The translations under genes and the position numbers were made by a program. This document shows positions 39,093 to 50,202 of a stretch of 64,000 nt of DNA, in pieces. The stretch is from contig CP075528.1 in the NCBI GenBank assembly GCA_025808875.1, positions 1,426,001-1,490,000 of the forward strand. The letters run 5' to 3'. This DNA is from Enhydrobacter sp. (GTDB taxonomy: Bacteria; Pseudomonadota; Alphaproteobacteria; Reyranellales; Reyranellaceae). Each line of letters begins with the position of its first letter. The first letter of the stretch is position 1. A model generated the notes under the pieces. The model was not told the DNA's origin. It did no database searches and saw only the letters and a list, made by a program, of their open reading frames with translations.

Positions 39093-40559
39093 ATGACCGC
39101 CCATAGCGGCGTGCGCCGGCTGGCGCGTTCCTTCCTGCAGATCGTTCCGTCCGTCGGCGACGAAGCGCGGGGACGCGACCTCGAGGAGGCGTGGACCGCC
39201 TTCTGCAGGGATATGGATGGCGCGGTGCAGACGGCGCTCGATGCCAGCCGAACGCCCCCCGAGATCGCCTATGCCGTCGGCGAGATCGTGCACAATTACT
39301 TCCGGGCCCGTGGCGTGACGCTCACCAGCCGGGAATTGCGCGGCATCGTGGCGGAACTGGTGGCTCCGTCGGCGCCGGCACCCGATCCCGACGAGCTCAC
39401 CGCCATGGTGTCGTTCGCATCGTCGGCGGCCGGGACGAGCCTGTGGACGGGCGGAGAGGCGGCCGATGCCGGCCCCGCACGGGTCGAGGTCTCCCTTCCG
39501 CCCGCCCGTTCGCCGCTGGTCGAGCGGCTGGAGCCGCACGAGGCCGGCGTCGATCGTCTCCTGCCGCGCGTCGTGGCGGCGGCCTTGCGGACGGTCGATG
39601 GGCTGTCGCGCGCGGCGGCCTTGTCGGCGCTGCGTGGGATCGTCGATGCGGAGACGGGCGCGGCGGCCGGCGAGTGGCCGTCGGAAGCGCGCGAACGGCT
39701 GGCGCTGATGGCGCTGAGCGAGGTAAGCGGACTCGGCCTGATCGACCGGCTGTGGTCCGATCGGTCGATCCAGGCGGTCTACGTCAACGGGCCGAAGGCG
39801 GTCTTCGTCGAACGCGCGGGTATCCTCACGCCGGCAGCGGAGACGTTCTCCGATGAAGCCCATGTCATGCGATTGCTGGTCCGGCTCGCGCGCGGCGTGC
39901 GCGAAGGAGTCGTCGAGATCAGGTTGCGCGACGGCGGTAGCGGAACCATCGTCTTTCCGCCCGCCGCGCCGGCGGGACCCGTGGCCGTCATCCGTCGCGG
40001 CGATCCGGCCGACGCCACCTTCGCGCGCCTGATCGCGTCCGAGCTGATCGATCGGCGATCGGCCGACGTCCTGCGAATCGCCGCGCGCTCGCACCTGAAG
40101 ATCGCCGTCAGCGGGCCGCGAGGATCGGGCAGGACCGCGCTTCTGGTCGCCTTGGCGCGCGATCTTGGCGACTTGCGTGTCGTAACCGTGGCGGGCCACC
40201 GGTCGTTCCGTCACCCGTCGCCCACGAAGGTCGAGCTGGCTGCGACGGCGGGCGGCCCGGCGTCGCTCGTCGAGACCGCGCGCCGACTCCGGCCGGACGT
40301 TCTCATCTTCGATGGTGTGCCGTCGCAGGCTCTGCCGGAAGGCGGAACGGCGATCGTGGCGGCACTCGATGCTGCGGAACGATGGCCGGCCGACCTGACG
40401 ATCCGGCTGGGGCGGGCAACGGACGGTCTCTACCGAGTCCTGGGATTGCAGGACGCGAGCGGCGCCGACCTGCGCACGGGACAAATTGGCCGTCCGTCCT
40501 TTGCCGACGCGGTCGAGGCCGCGGGCTATGGCGCCGCCTGGTCGCGACTCTTCGCCTGA
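39093..40559 (+). CDS. Orphan, degenerate CpaF/TadA-like secretion ATPase
   Basis: A 488-aa protein whose middle and C-terminal parts follow the CpaF/TadA layout: LWSDRSIQAVYVNGPKAVFVE matches the N-terminal CpaF subdomain, then a P-loop GPRGSGRTALL and a later RLRPDVLIFDGVPSQ in the Walker B place. The Walker A lysine is replaced by arginine, and the Glu/His boxes of active enzymes are not recognisable. No tad/flp pilus genes are near. The first ~110 residues resemble nothing I know. ATP hydrolysis is doubtful; a scaffolding or regulatory role is possible. It lies 142 bp upstream of ctaC. Confidence 0.65.
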   Translation: MTAHSGVRRLARSFLQIVPSVGDEARGRDLEEAWTAFCRDMDGAVQTALDASRTPPEIAYAVGEIVHNYFRARGVTLTSRELRGIVAELVAPSAPAPDPDELTAMVSFASSAAGTSLWTGGEAADAGPARVEVSLPPARSPLVERLEPHEAGVDRLLPRVVAAALRTVDGLSRAAALSALRGIVDAETGAAAGEWPSEARERLALMALSEVSGLGLIDRLWSDRSIQAVYVNGPKAVFVERAGILTPAAETFSDEAHVMRLLVRLARGVREGVVEIRLRDGGSGTIVFPPAAPAGPVAVIRRGDPADATFARLIASELIDRRSADVLRIAARSHLKIAVSGPRGSGRTALLVALARDLGDLRVVTVAGHRSFRHPSPTKVELAATAGGPASLVETARRLRPDVLIFDGVPSQALPEGGTAIVAALDAAERWPADLTIRLGRATDGLYRVLGLQDASGADLRTGQIGRPSFADAVEAAGYGAAWSRLFA

Positions 40560-40701
40560 CACTGCGACCGGCCGCCACATACCGACCGGGGGCAAAAACC
40601 CGTTACGACGCACTCCTATATCTGGTACTAACCGCTTTGAATTGCGGGGGATTTTGCGGGCCGGAACCCCGAAAGGGGCAGCACGCTGAAGGGATGGATG
40701 C

Positions 40702-43219
<2,518 letters not shown>

Positions 43220-43266
43220 ACGCGAGGAGCCGAGGCGCCCGACCGGCGCCTTCGCTTCGAGGGCCA

Positions 43267-44184
43267 ATGAGCGACACCGCGCACCTGTTGACCGGAGACA
43301 TCGACGCAGCGCCCGCCCGCGTGCGGGACTATGTCGACCTGCTCAAGCCGCGGGTCATGTCGCTGGTCGTCTTCACCGGCCTGGTCGGCCTGGTGATTGC
43401 GCCCGTCCATATCCATCCCCTCGCGGCCGCGCTGGCGGTGGCGGCGATCGCGCTCGGATCGGGTGCGGCTGGCGCCGTCAACATGTGGTACGAGCGCGAC
43501 CTCGATGCCCTGATGGAGCGCACGCGCCGGCGCCCGCTGCCGGCGGGCCGCGTGGCGCCTGACGACGCGTTGGGCCTCGGCGTGCTGCTGTCGATCTTCT
43601 CCGTGCTGTTGATGGCGCTGGCGACCAACTTCGTCGCCGCTGCACTGCTGGTCGCCGCGATCCTCTTCTACGTCTTCATCTACACGGTATGGCTGAAGCG
43701 CCGGACGCCGCAGAACATAGTGATCGGCGGCGCGGCCGGCGCCTTCCCGCCGATGATCGGCTGGGCGGCCGCGACCGGCGACGTCTCGCCCGTCGCAATC
43801 GCGCTGTTCGCGCTGATCTTCCTGTGGACGCCGCCGCATTTCTGGGCGCTGGCGCTCTATCGCAGCGACGACTATCGCCGCGCCGGCGTGCCGATGTTGC
43901 CTGTGGTCGCCGGCGCGCGCGAGACCAAGCGCCAGATGCTGCTCTACACGCTGATCCTGCTGCCGGTCGCGCTGGCGCCGACGCTGCTCGGTGCGGTCAG
44001 CTGGCTCTATGGCGCGGTGGCGCTCGCGCTCGGCTTCGCCTTCGTCGGCCATGCGCTCGCGGTATGGCGGACGGCCGACGACGCGAGCGGCCATCCCGCG
44101 GCGCGCCGCATGTTCCGTTTTTCGCTGCTCTACCTGGCGGCGCTGTTCGCCGCGCTGCCCATCGACCGGATCCTGCTGGGATGA
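43267..44184 (+). CDS. ctaB: Protoheme IX farnesyltransferase (haem O synthase)
   Basis: Adds a farnesyl group to haem B, the first step to the haem A used by CtaD. The 305-aa UbiA-family membrane protein has about nine membrane segments and the prenyl-diphosphate motif NMWYERDLDALMERT; the second aspartate-type loop is in ALYRSDDYRRAGVPMLP. YVDLLKPRVMSLVVFTGLVG is a clear family start. I begin at the ATG at 43267, 47 bp after ctaD. The stop overlaps the start of the next small gene (ATGA). Confidence 0.96.
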   Translation: MSDTAHLLTGDIDAAPARVRDYVDLLKPRVMSLVVFTGLVGLVIAPVHIHPLAAALAVAAIALGSGAAGAVNMWYERDLDALMERTRRRPLPAGRVAPDDALGLGVLLSIFSVLLMALATNFVAAALLVAAILFYVFIYTVWLKRRTPQNIVIGGAAGAFPPMIGWAAATGDVSPVAIALFALIFLWTPPHFWALALYRSDDYRRAGVPMLPVVAGARETKRQMLLYTLILLPVALAPTLLGAVSWLYGAVALALGFAFVGHALAVWRTADDASGHPAARRMFRFSLLYLAALFAALPIDRILLG

Positions 44185-44333
44185 ACCTTGCCATGGACGA
44201 CGAGCGCCGCCCGGGCGACACCGACATGCACCGCCGCCAGCGGACGAAGAATCTCGTCATGGCCGGCCTGTTGCTGGCGATGGTCGTGGTGTTTTTCGCA
44301 CTGACCATCGTGCGCATGGGAGGCAAGGGATGA
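44181..44333 (+). CDS. CoxF-like small single-pass oxidase assembly protein
   Basis: A 50-aa protein with a charged N-terminus (DERRPGDTDMHRRQRTKN) and one membrane helix (LVMAGLLLAMVVVFFALTIV). Its place between ctaB and ctaG is that of the CoxF-type small proteins in alphaproteobacterial cox operons. Both ends overlap neighbours by ATGA, so translation is coupled on each side. A start at the ATG at 44193 is also possible. The function in oxidase assembly is inferred from position. Confidence 0.75.
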   Translation: MNLAMDDERRPGDTDMHRRQRTKNLVMAGLLLAMVVVFFALTIVRMGGKG

Positions 44334-44917
44334 CGAGCGGCGGCGATCGCAACGCACGCCTCGCCTGGAGCCTCGCTGGTCTCGTCGGCGGCATGCTGGC
44401 GCTCGCCTACGCCTCGGTGCCGCTCTACGAGATGTTTTGCCGGGTGACCGGCTTCGGCGGCACGCCCGTCGTCGCCCGGGCCGGTGACCGGCCGCTGCTC
44501 GAACGCACCGTGCAGGTGCGCTTCGATTCCAACGTCGATCCTAACCTGCCGTGGCGCTTCCAGCCGGTCGAGCGCGAGGTCAGGGTCCGGCTCGGCGAGG
44601 AGAAGCTGGTCTTCTACCGGGCCACCAACGTCTCGCAGCGGCCGGTCGTCGGCACGGCGACGTTCAACGTGACGCCCGAGCCGGCCGGCCCGTGGTTCAA
44701 CAAGGTGCAGTGCTTCTGCTTCAACGAGCAGCTCCTGCAGCCCGGGCAGTCGGTCGACATGCCGGTCGTCTTCTTCGTCGATCCCGAGATGGACAAGGAT
44801 CGGCGCCACGACAACGTCCGCACCATCACGCTTTCCTACACGTTCTTCGAGGCCAAGACGGAGCGGGCGAGGACATTGCTGGGCGGCTTGTCCGCCAACT
44901 CGGACAAAGGGGGCTGA
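44330..44917 (+). CDS. ctaG: Cytochrome c oxidase assembly protein CtaG (Cox11)
   Basis: Delivers copper to CuB of subunit I. The 195-aa protein has one N-terminal membrane anchor (LAWSLAGLVGGMLALAYASV), the conserved VPLYEMFCRVTGFGGTP and a periplasmic immunoglobulin-like domain. The copper-binding cysteine pair is in KVQCFCFNEQLLQPGQ. VVFFVDPEMDKD and ITLSYTFFEA complete the signature. It overlaps the CoxF-like gene by ATGA, and ctaE follows 3 bp after its stop. Confidence 0.96.
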   Translation: MTSGGDRNARLAWSLAGLVGGMLALAYASVPLYEMFCRVTGFGGTPVVARAGDRPLLERTVQVRFDSNVDPNLPWRFQPVEREVRVRLGEEKLVFYRATNVSQRPVVGTATFNVTPEPAGPWFNKVQCFCFNEQLLQPGQSVDMPVVFFVDPEMDKDRRHDNVRTITLSYTFFEAKTERARTLLGGLSANSDKGG

Positions 44918-44920
44918 ACA

Positions 44921-45799
44921 ATGGCCGATTCGCACGGCGCACCGAAGCATCCGTATCACCTGGTCGATCCCAGCCCGTGGCCGGCGCTGGGCGCGCTCGG
45001 CGCCTTCCTGCTGGCCATGGGCGCGGCGCTCGGCATGCACCCGGACATGTTCGGCAAGGGCGTCGAGTCGATCGTGAAGAGCGTCAACTGGTGGATCGTC
45101 GCCCCCGGCTTCGCCGTGATCTTCGCGGTCATGTACTGGTGGTGGAGAGACGTCGTCGTCGAGTCGCGCAAGTACCACACCGCCGTCGTCCAGCTCGGCC
45201 TGCGCTACGGTATGATCCTGTTCATCGCCTCGGAAGTACTGTTCTTCGCCGCCTTCTTTTGGGCGTTCTTCGACTCCGCACTCTATCCCGGCGCGGCGGA
45301 CATGCCGGTGCGCGCCGAGGCGACCGGCGGCGTGTGGCCGCCCAAGGGCGTCAGCGTCATCGCGCCGTTCGACCTGCCCTTTATGAACACGTTGATCCTG
45401 CTGCTCTCCGGCACCACGGTGACCTGGGCGCACCACGCGATCCTCGAGGGCAACCAACGCGATGCCGTGCGCGGCCTGCTGCTGACGGTGATCCTCGGCG
45501 CCATCTTCACCGGTGTGCAGCTCTATGAATACGCCCACGCGCCGTTCGGCTTCCGCGACAACATCTACAGCTCGACCTTCTTCCTGGCGACCGGCTTCCA
45601 CGGCTTCCACGTGTTCGTCGGCACCACCTTCCTGGTCGTCTGCCTGTTCCGCGCGATGGCGGGCCAGTTCAAGCCCAACCAGCACTTCGGCTTCGAGGCG
45701 GCGGCCTGGTACTGGCACTTCGTCGACGTGGTCTGGCTGTTCCTGTTCTTCTGCATCTACTGGTGGGGTGCCGGCAACGCACCGATCGCCCTGCACTGA
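44921..45799 (+). CDS. ctaE: Cytochrome c oxidase subunit III
   Basis: Membrane subunit III of the aa3 oxidase that stabilises proton uptake and the active site. The 292-aa protein has seven membrane segments, starts with the typical HPYHLVDPSPWPALGALGAF, and contains YGMILFIASEVLFFAAFFWAF, TTVTWAHHAIL, GFHGFHVFVGTTFL and the terminal WYWHFVDVVWLFLFFCIYWW. Length matches bacterial homologues. It follows ctaG by 3 bp. A 10-bp-stem hairpin lies after its stop. Confidence 0.97.
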   Translation: MADSHGAPKHPYHLVDPSPWPALGALGAFLLAMGAALGMHPDMFGKGVESIVKSVNWWIVAPGFAVIFAVMYWWWRDVVVESRKYHTAVVQLGLRYGMILFIASEVLFFAAFFWAFFDSALYPGAADMPVRAEATGGVWPPKGVSVIAPFDLPFMNTLILLLSGTTVTWAHHAILEGNQRDAVRGLLLTVILGAIFTGVQLYEYAHAPFGFRDNIYSSTFFLATGFHGFHVFVGTTFLVVCLFRAMAGQFKPNQHFGFEAAAWYWHFVDVVWLFLFFCIYWWGAGNAPIALH

Positions 45800-45822
45800 C
45801 GCCCCGCGGCGTCCCGCATCGG

Positions 45823-45847
45823 AACCGCCGGGCGCTCCCCGGCGGTT
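45823..45847 (+). terminator. Hairpin between ctaE and the DUF983 gene
   Basis: AACCGCCGGG and CCCGGCGGTT form a perfect 10-bp stem around CGCTC. Only a weak T-run (CGTCTTT) follows, so it may act as a partial terminator or an mRNA 3'-end stabiliser that lowers expression of DUF983-surf1 relative to the oxidase subunits. Confidence 0.5.
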
Positions 45848-45866
45848 CGTCTTTGGGAGCGTGTGA

Positions 45867-46229
45867 ATGACCGACTGGCCGCGCCAATCGCCCGTCGATG
45901 TCGCCTTGCGCGGCGCCTGTCCGCGGTGCGGCCGCGGCCGGCTGTTCGCCGGCCTGCTCGGCGTGTCGGAGCGCTGCGCGGAGTGCGGGCTCGACCTGCG
46001 CGGCCACGACGCCGGCGACGGGCCGGCCGTGTTCGTGATCCTGGGCCTCGGCGCGCTGATGATGGTCCTCGTCTTCTGGGTCGAGTTCCGCTTCGAGCCG
46101 CCGTGGTGGCTGCACGTCGTGATCTGGCTGCCGCTCACCTTCGGCGCCGCCGTCTGGATGCTGCGCGTCCTCAAGGCCTGGCTGGTCGCCCAGCAATACG
46201 CCCACCGTTCGACCGAGCTGGAGGAGTAG
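45867..46229 (+). CDS. DUF983 family zinc-ribbon membrane protein
   Basis: A 120-aa protein with a four-cysteine zinc ribbon (GACPRCGRGRLF ... ERCAECGLDL) followed by two membrane helices (AVFVILGLGALMMVLVFWV; HVVIWLPLTFGAAVWML). This DUF983 type is regularly encoded between coxC and surf1 in alphaproteobacteria. A role in oxidase biogenesis is therefore inferred from position but not proven. GGGAGCGTGTGA precedes the ATG. surf1 starts 7 bp after its stop. Confidence 0.87.
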   Translation: MTDWPRQSPVDVALRGACPRCGRGRLFAGLLGVSERCAECGLDLRGHDAGDGPAVFVILGLGALMMVLVFWVEFRFEPPWWLHVVIWLPLTFGAAVWMLRVLKAWLVAQQYAHRSTELEE

Positions 46230-46236
46230 TCGCACC

Positions 46237-46983
46237 ATGATCAAGTTGCGGCCACTGCTCTGGCCCACGCTGTTCTCCCTGCCCGTGCTGCTGCTCTGCG
46301 TCGGCCTCGGCGTTTGGCAGATGGAGCGCCGCGAATGGAAACGCGAGATCCTCGATCGCATCGCCGTCAACCAGGCGGCACCCGTGATGACGTTCGACGA
46401 ACTCGCCAAGGGCGATCCGCTGCGCCACGAGTACGGCAGGGTGCGCGTCGCCGGCACGTTCCTGCACGACAGGGAGTTCTTCCTCGCCGCGCGCAGCCTC
46501 AAGAACAAGGTCGGCCTTCACGTCGTCACGCCGCTGCGCACCGACGACGGCCGCGTCGTACTGCTCGACCGCGGCTGGATCGCCTCGGAGACGCGCGATC
46601 CCGCTCGGCGCGCCACCGGCCAGTTGCCGGGTCGCGTCGAGGTTGCGGGTATCGTGCGCCGCAGCCAGGAGCGACGGCAGTTCGCGCCCGACAACGATCC
46701 GGGCCGCAACATGTGGTTCCGCGTCGACGTGCCGGAGATGCGCCGCCTGGCGGGCGCGGCTCTCGATCCCGTGCTCGACCGGTTCTTCCTCGAGGCTGAC
46801 GCGACGCCCAATCCGGGCGGCGCGCCGATCGGCGGCCAGACGCGCCTCGACATCCCCAACGATCATCTGCAGTACGCCCTCACCTGGTTCCTGATCGGGC
46901 TGGCGCTGGTCGGTGTCTACCTCGCCTATCACTGGCAGCAGGGCCGGCTCGAAATCGGCGGCCGCCGCACGACCGGGACATGA
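46237..46983 (+). CDS. SURF1 family cytochrome oxidase biogenesis protein
   Basis: Inner-membrane factor that helps insert haem a into subunit I. The 248-aa protein has an N-terminal helix (TLFSLPVLLLCVGLGVWQM) leading into WKREILDRI, a periplasmic domain with VRVAGTFLHDREFFL, VVTPLRTDDGRVVLLDRGWI and PGRNMWFRVDV, and a C-terminal helix (YALTWFLIGLALVGVYLAY). Both ends fit the family. Its stop overlaps the M32 carboxypeptidase start by ATGA. Confidence 0.95.
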   Translation: MIKLRPLLWPTLFSLPVLLLCVGLGVWQMERREWKREILDRIAVNQAAPVMTFDELAKGDPLRHEYGRVRVAGTFLHDREFFLAARSLKNKVGLHVVTPLRTDDGRVVLLDRGWIASETRDPARRATGQLPGRVEVAGIVRRSQERRQFAPDNDPGRNMWFRVDVPEMRRLAGAALDPVLDRFFLEADATPNPGGAPIGGQTRLDIPNDHLQYALTWFLIGLALVGVYLAYHWQQGRLEIGGRRTTGT

Positions 46984-48482
46984 TCGCCAACGACGCCTAT
47001 GCCACGCTCGAGCGGCGCTTCGCGCGGCTGAGCGCCGTCAACCGGGCAAGCGCCATTCTCAACTGGGATCGCTCGACCATGATGCCGAAGGGCGCCGGCG
47101 AGGATCGCGCCGACCAGCTCGCGACCCTGGGCGTGATCGCCCACGAGATCCTGGTCGCGCCCGACATGGCCGACCTGCTTTCGCGGGCGGAGGAGAGGCG
47201 GGATGGCCTCGACGCCTGGCAGGCGGCGAACCTGCGCGAGATGCGCCATGCCTGGACCCATGCCGCCGCGTTGCCGGCCGATCTGGTCGAGGCACGCACC
47301 CGCGCCACAGCCGCCTGCGAGATGTTGTGGCGCGAGGCGAAGGAGCAGGCCGACTTCGCTCTGCTGCTGCCGGCCCTCGTCGAGGTCGTTGCGCTCACGC
47401 GCCGCGCTGGCGAGGCGAAGGCCGCGGCGCTCGGCGTCTCCCTGTACGACGCGCTGCTCGATGAATACGAACCAGGCGGTCGAAGCGAGCGCATAGACTC
47501 GCTCTTTACCGAGCTGGGCGGATTCCTGCCCGGGCTGCTGGCGCGCGTCATCGAGCGCCAGGGCGCTCGACCCGTCCCCTTGGTGCCGGAAGGGCCGTTT
47601 CCCATAGAGGCGCAGCGTCGGCTGGGCGAGGAGTTCATTCGCGCCATCGGGTTCGATTTCAGCCGTGGCCGGCTCGACGTGTCGGCTCATCCCTTCACGG
47701 GCGGTACATCGGAAGACGTGCGCATCACGACACGCTACGACGCGAGGGACTTCGCGCGCTCGCTCATGGGCGTGCTGCATGAGACCGGGCATGCCCTCTA
47801 CGAGGCCGGCCTGCCGGCCGGGTGGCGCCGTCAGCCGGTCGGACAGGCACGCGGCATGGTACTGCACGAAAGTCAGTCGCTGCTGATGGAGATGCAGGCC
47901 TGTCGCAGTCGCGACTTCATCGTATTCGCTGCCCCGCGCATGCGCGCCGCGTTTGGCGGTGCCGGTCCGGCCTGGGAGATAGACAATATCCACCGTCTCT
48001 ACACGCGCGTGGCACCGGGTTTCATCCGGGTCGATGCCGACGAAGTGACCTATCCCCTGCACATCATCCTGCGCTATCGGCTGGAGCGTGCTGTGCTGGG
48101 CGGCGACCTCGCGCTCGCCGACCTCCCGGGTGCCTGGAACGACGGCATGCGTGAGCTTCTCGGCATCGCTCCTCCCGACGATGCGCTGGGATGCCTGCAG
48201 GATATCCATTGGCCGGACGGCGCGTGGGGGTATTTTCCTACCTATACACTTGGTGCCCTGGCGGCGGCCCAGCTCTTCACGGCGGCTCGAAAGGAGCATC
48301 CGGACCTGATGGCGTCCATCGCGCGCGGCGATTTCGCGGCGTTGCTCGCCTGGTTGCGCCGGACTGTGCATGGCAAGGGCTCGATCGCCGCGACCGACGA
48401 GATACTGCTCGAGGCGACCGGCGCTCGGCTGGACGCGGACGCCTTCAAGGCACATCTGGAAAGCCGTTATCTCTCGTCGTAA
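46980..48482 (+). CDS. M32 family metallocarboxypeptidase
   Basis: A 500-aa zinc carboxypeptidase of the Taq/Pfu type that removes C-terminal residues from peptides in the cytoplasm. The zinc motif is in MGVLHETGHALYEAG, with the second-shell HESQSLLMEMQ. The family N-terminal helical lid is seen in ILNWDRSTMMPKGAGEDRADQ, and DALGCLQDIHWPDGAWGYFPTY is a late signature. Length is normal. It is coupled to surf1 by an ATGA overlap, although its activity has no evident link to the oxidase. Confidence 0.94.
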   Translation: MIANDAYATLERRFARLSAVNRASAILNWDRSTMMPKGAGEDRADQLATLGVIAHEILVAPDMADLLSRAEERRDGLDAWQAANLREMRHAWTHAAALPADLVEARTRATAACEMLWREAKEQADFALLLPALVEVVALTRRAGEAKAAALGVSLYDALLDEYEPGGRSERIDSLFTELGGFLPGLLARVIERQGARPVPLVPEGPFPIEAQRRLGEEFIRAIGFDFSRGRLDVSAHPFTGGTSEDVRITTRYDARDFARSLMGVLHETGHALYEAGLPAGWRRQPVGQARGMVLHESQSLLMEMQACRSRDFIVFAAPRMRAAFGGAGPAWEIDNIHRLYTRVAPGFIRVDADEVTYPLHIILRYRLERAVLGGDLALADLPGAWNDGMRELLGIAPPDDALGCLQDIHWPDGAWGYFPTYTLGALAAAQLFTAARKEHPDLMASIARGDFAALLAWLRRTVHGKGSIAATDEILLEATGARLDADAFKAHLESRYLSS

Positions 48483-48490
48483 GAGTTGGC

Positions 48491-48742
48491 ATGCTTGAGT
48501 TGCGCCCGAACTGCGAATGCTGCGACAAGGACCTGCCGAACGGCGCGCCCGACGCGCTGATCTGCACCTTCGAATGCACTTTCTGCACCGACTGCGCGCG
48601 GACCCGGCTGGGCGGACATTGCCCGAACTGCGGCGGCGATCTCGTGAAGCGGCCGACGCGTCCCGATCGCATGCTGGCCAAGTATCCCGCCTCGACCAAG
48701 CGCGTGCGCAAGGACCACGAGTCCTGCCGTCAGGTGGCCTAG
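48491..48742 (+). CDS. DUF1272 cysteine-rich zinc-binding protein
   Basis: An 83-aa protein with eight cysteines arranged as two knuckles: ELRPNCECCDKDLP, ICTFECTFCTDCA and LGGHCPNCGGDLVKRPTRP. This is the DUF1272 pattern, presumably binding two zinc ions; the function is unknown. The last residues are basic and could contact nucleic acid. It starts 8 bp after the M32 gene, and its TAG shares one base with the GTG of thrC, so it is translationally linked to thrC. Confidence 0.85.
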   Translation: MLELRPNCECCDKDLPNGAPDALICTFECTFCTDCARTRLGGHCPNCGGDLVKRPTRPDRMLAKYPASTKRVRKDHESCRQVA

Positions 48743-50202
48743 TGCACTACATCAGCACACGCCACGGCTCGGCCGCGGACCGGGGCGGGAGCCCGACGCC
48801 GCTCGGCTTCGAGGAGGTCATGCTCGCGGGCCTGGCCCGCGATGGCGGCCTCTACCTGCCGGCGCGATGGCCGCAATTTTCCAAGGCCGAGATCGCGGCG
48901 ATGCGCGGCCTCTCCTACGCCGAGCTGGCATTCCAGGTAATGCAGCCGTTCGTCGGGATCGCCTTCGACGAGCCGACCTTCCGCCGGCTGATCGGCGAGG
49001 CCTATGCGTCGTTCGACACGCGCGAGGTGGCACCGCTCGAGCGGCTGGGCGATGGGGGCTTGCACCTGCTCGAGCTGTTCCATGGGCCGACGCTCGCCTT
49101 CAAGGACGTGGCCCTGCAACTGCTCGGCCGCATGCTCGATCACACGCTGACCGCCAGGGGGCAGCGTGCCACGATCGTCGGCGCGACGTCGGGCGACACC
49201 GGTTCGGCCGCCATCGAGGCCGTGCGCGATCGCAGGACCATCGACATCTTCATGCTGCATCCGCGCGGTCGGGTGAGCGAGGTCCAGCGTCGCCAGATGA
49301 CCACGGTGATGGCGCCCAACGTCCACAACATCGCCATCGACGGCACGTTCGACGATTGCCAGGACCTCGCCAAGGCCTGTTTCAACGATCTCGCCTTCCG
49401 TGACCGGCATGCCTTGACGGCCGTGAACTCCATCAACTTCGCGCGCGTGATGGCCCAGATCGTCTACTACTTCTGGGCAGCGCTGAAGCTCGGCGCGCCG
49501 GAGCGGCCGGTCGCCTTCACTGTTCCGAGCGGCAATTTCGGCAATGTCTACGCCGGCTACGCCGCCGAGCGCATGGGCTTGCCGGTGTCGCATTTCGTCG
49601 TCGCGACCAATACCAACGATATCCTCGCGCGCTTCTTCGCCTCGGGCGAGATGTCGATGCGGAAGGTCGTCCCGACCTTCAGCCCGAGCATGGACATCCA
49701 GATCTCGAGCAACTTCGAGCGGCTGCTGTTCGATCTCTACGATCGCGACGGCAAGGCGCTGGCCGAGGCCATGCTGGAGTTTCGCCGAACCGGCAGCCTG
49801 AAGGTCGGCGCCAACGCCCTCGGCGCGGTGCGGCGCCTGTTCGAAGCGGGCCGTCTCGACGACGAGGGCACGATCGCCGCCATCGCCGATTGCCGGAAGC
49901 GCTTCGGCCAAACGCTCGATCCGCATACCGCGGTGGGCTACGCCGTGGCCCAACGCCATCGGCGCGATCCGGCGATTCCCATGGTCGTGCTCGCTACCGC
50001 GCATCCCGCGAAGTTCCCCGACGCCGTGCAGCGCGCCATCGCCGAGCGGCCGGCCCTGCCCGAACGCCTCGCCGACCTGATGGACAGGACGGAGCGCGTG
50101 ACCGGCCTGCCCAACGACGTTGCGGCGCTGAAGGCCATGATCGACGACCGCATGAATCCGGACCGCCGCCCGCGCACGGCCGCCGGGAGGGTGCGCCGAT
50201 GA
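48742..50202 (+). CDS. thrC: Threonine synthase
   Basis: PLP enzyme converting O-phosphohomoserine to threonine. The 486-aa protein is of the long (type II) class: YISTRHGSAADRGGSPTPLGFEEVMLAGLARDGGLY in short pieces, the PLP lysine in TLAFKDVALQLLG, GATSGDTGSAAIEAV, and the phosphate-binding TVPSGNFGNVYAGYAAERM. The start is GTG at 48742, overlapping the DUF1272 stop (TAGTG), with CAGGTGG upstream. The ATG of the M16 peptidase overlaps its stop. The thrC-M16 order is common in alphaproteobacteria. Confidence 0.95.
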   Translation: MHYISTRHGSAADRGGSPTPLGFEEVMLAGLARDGGLYLPARWPQFSKAEIAAMRGLSYAELAFQVMQPFVGIAFDEPTFRRLIGEAYASFDTREVAPLERLGDGGLHLLELFHGPTLAFKDVALQLLGRMLDHTLTARGQRATIVGATSGDTGSAAIEAVRDRRTIDIFMLHPRGRVSEVQRRQMTTVMAPNVHNIAIDGTFDDCQDLAKACFNDLAFRDRHALTAVNSINFARVMAQIVYYFWAALKLGAPERPVAFTVPSGNFGNVYAGYAAERMGLPVSHFVVATNTNDILARFFASGEMSMRKVVPTFSPSMDIQISSNFERLLFDLYDRDGKALAEAMLEFRRTGSLKVGANALGAVRRLFEAGRLDDEGTIAAIADCRKRFGQTLDPHTAVGYAVAQRHRRDPAIPMVVLATAHPAKFPDAVQRAIAERPALPERLADLMDRTERVTGLPNDVAALKAMIDDRMNPDRRPRTAAGRVRR

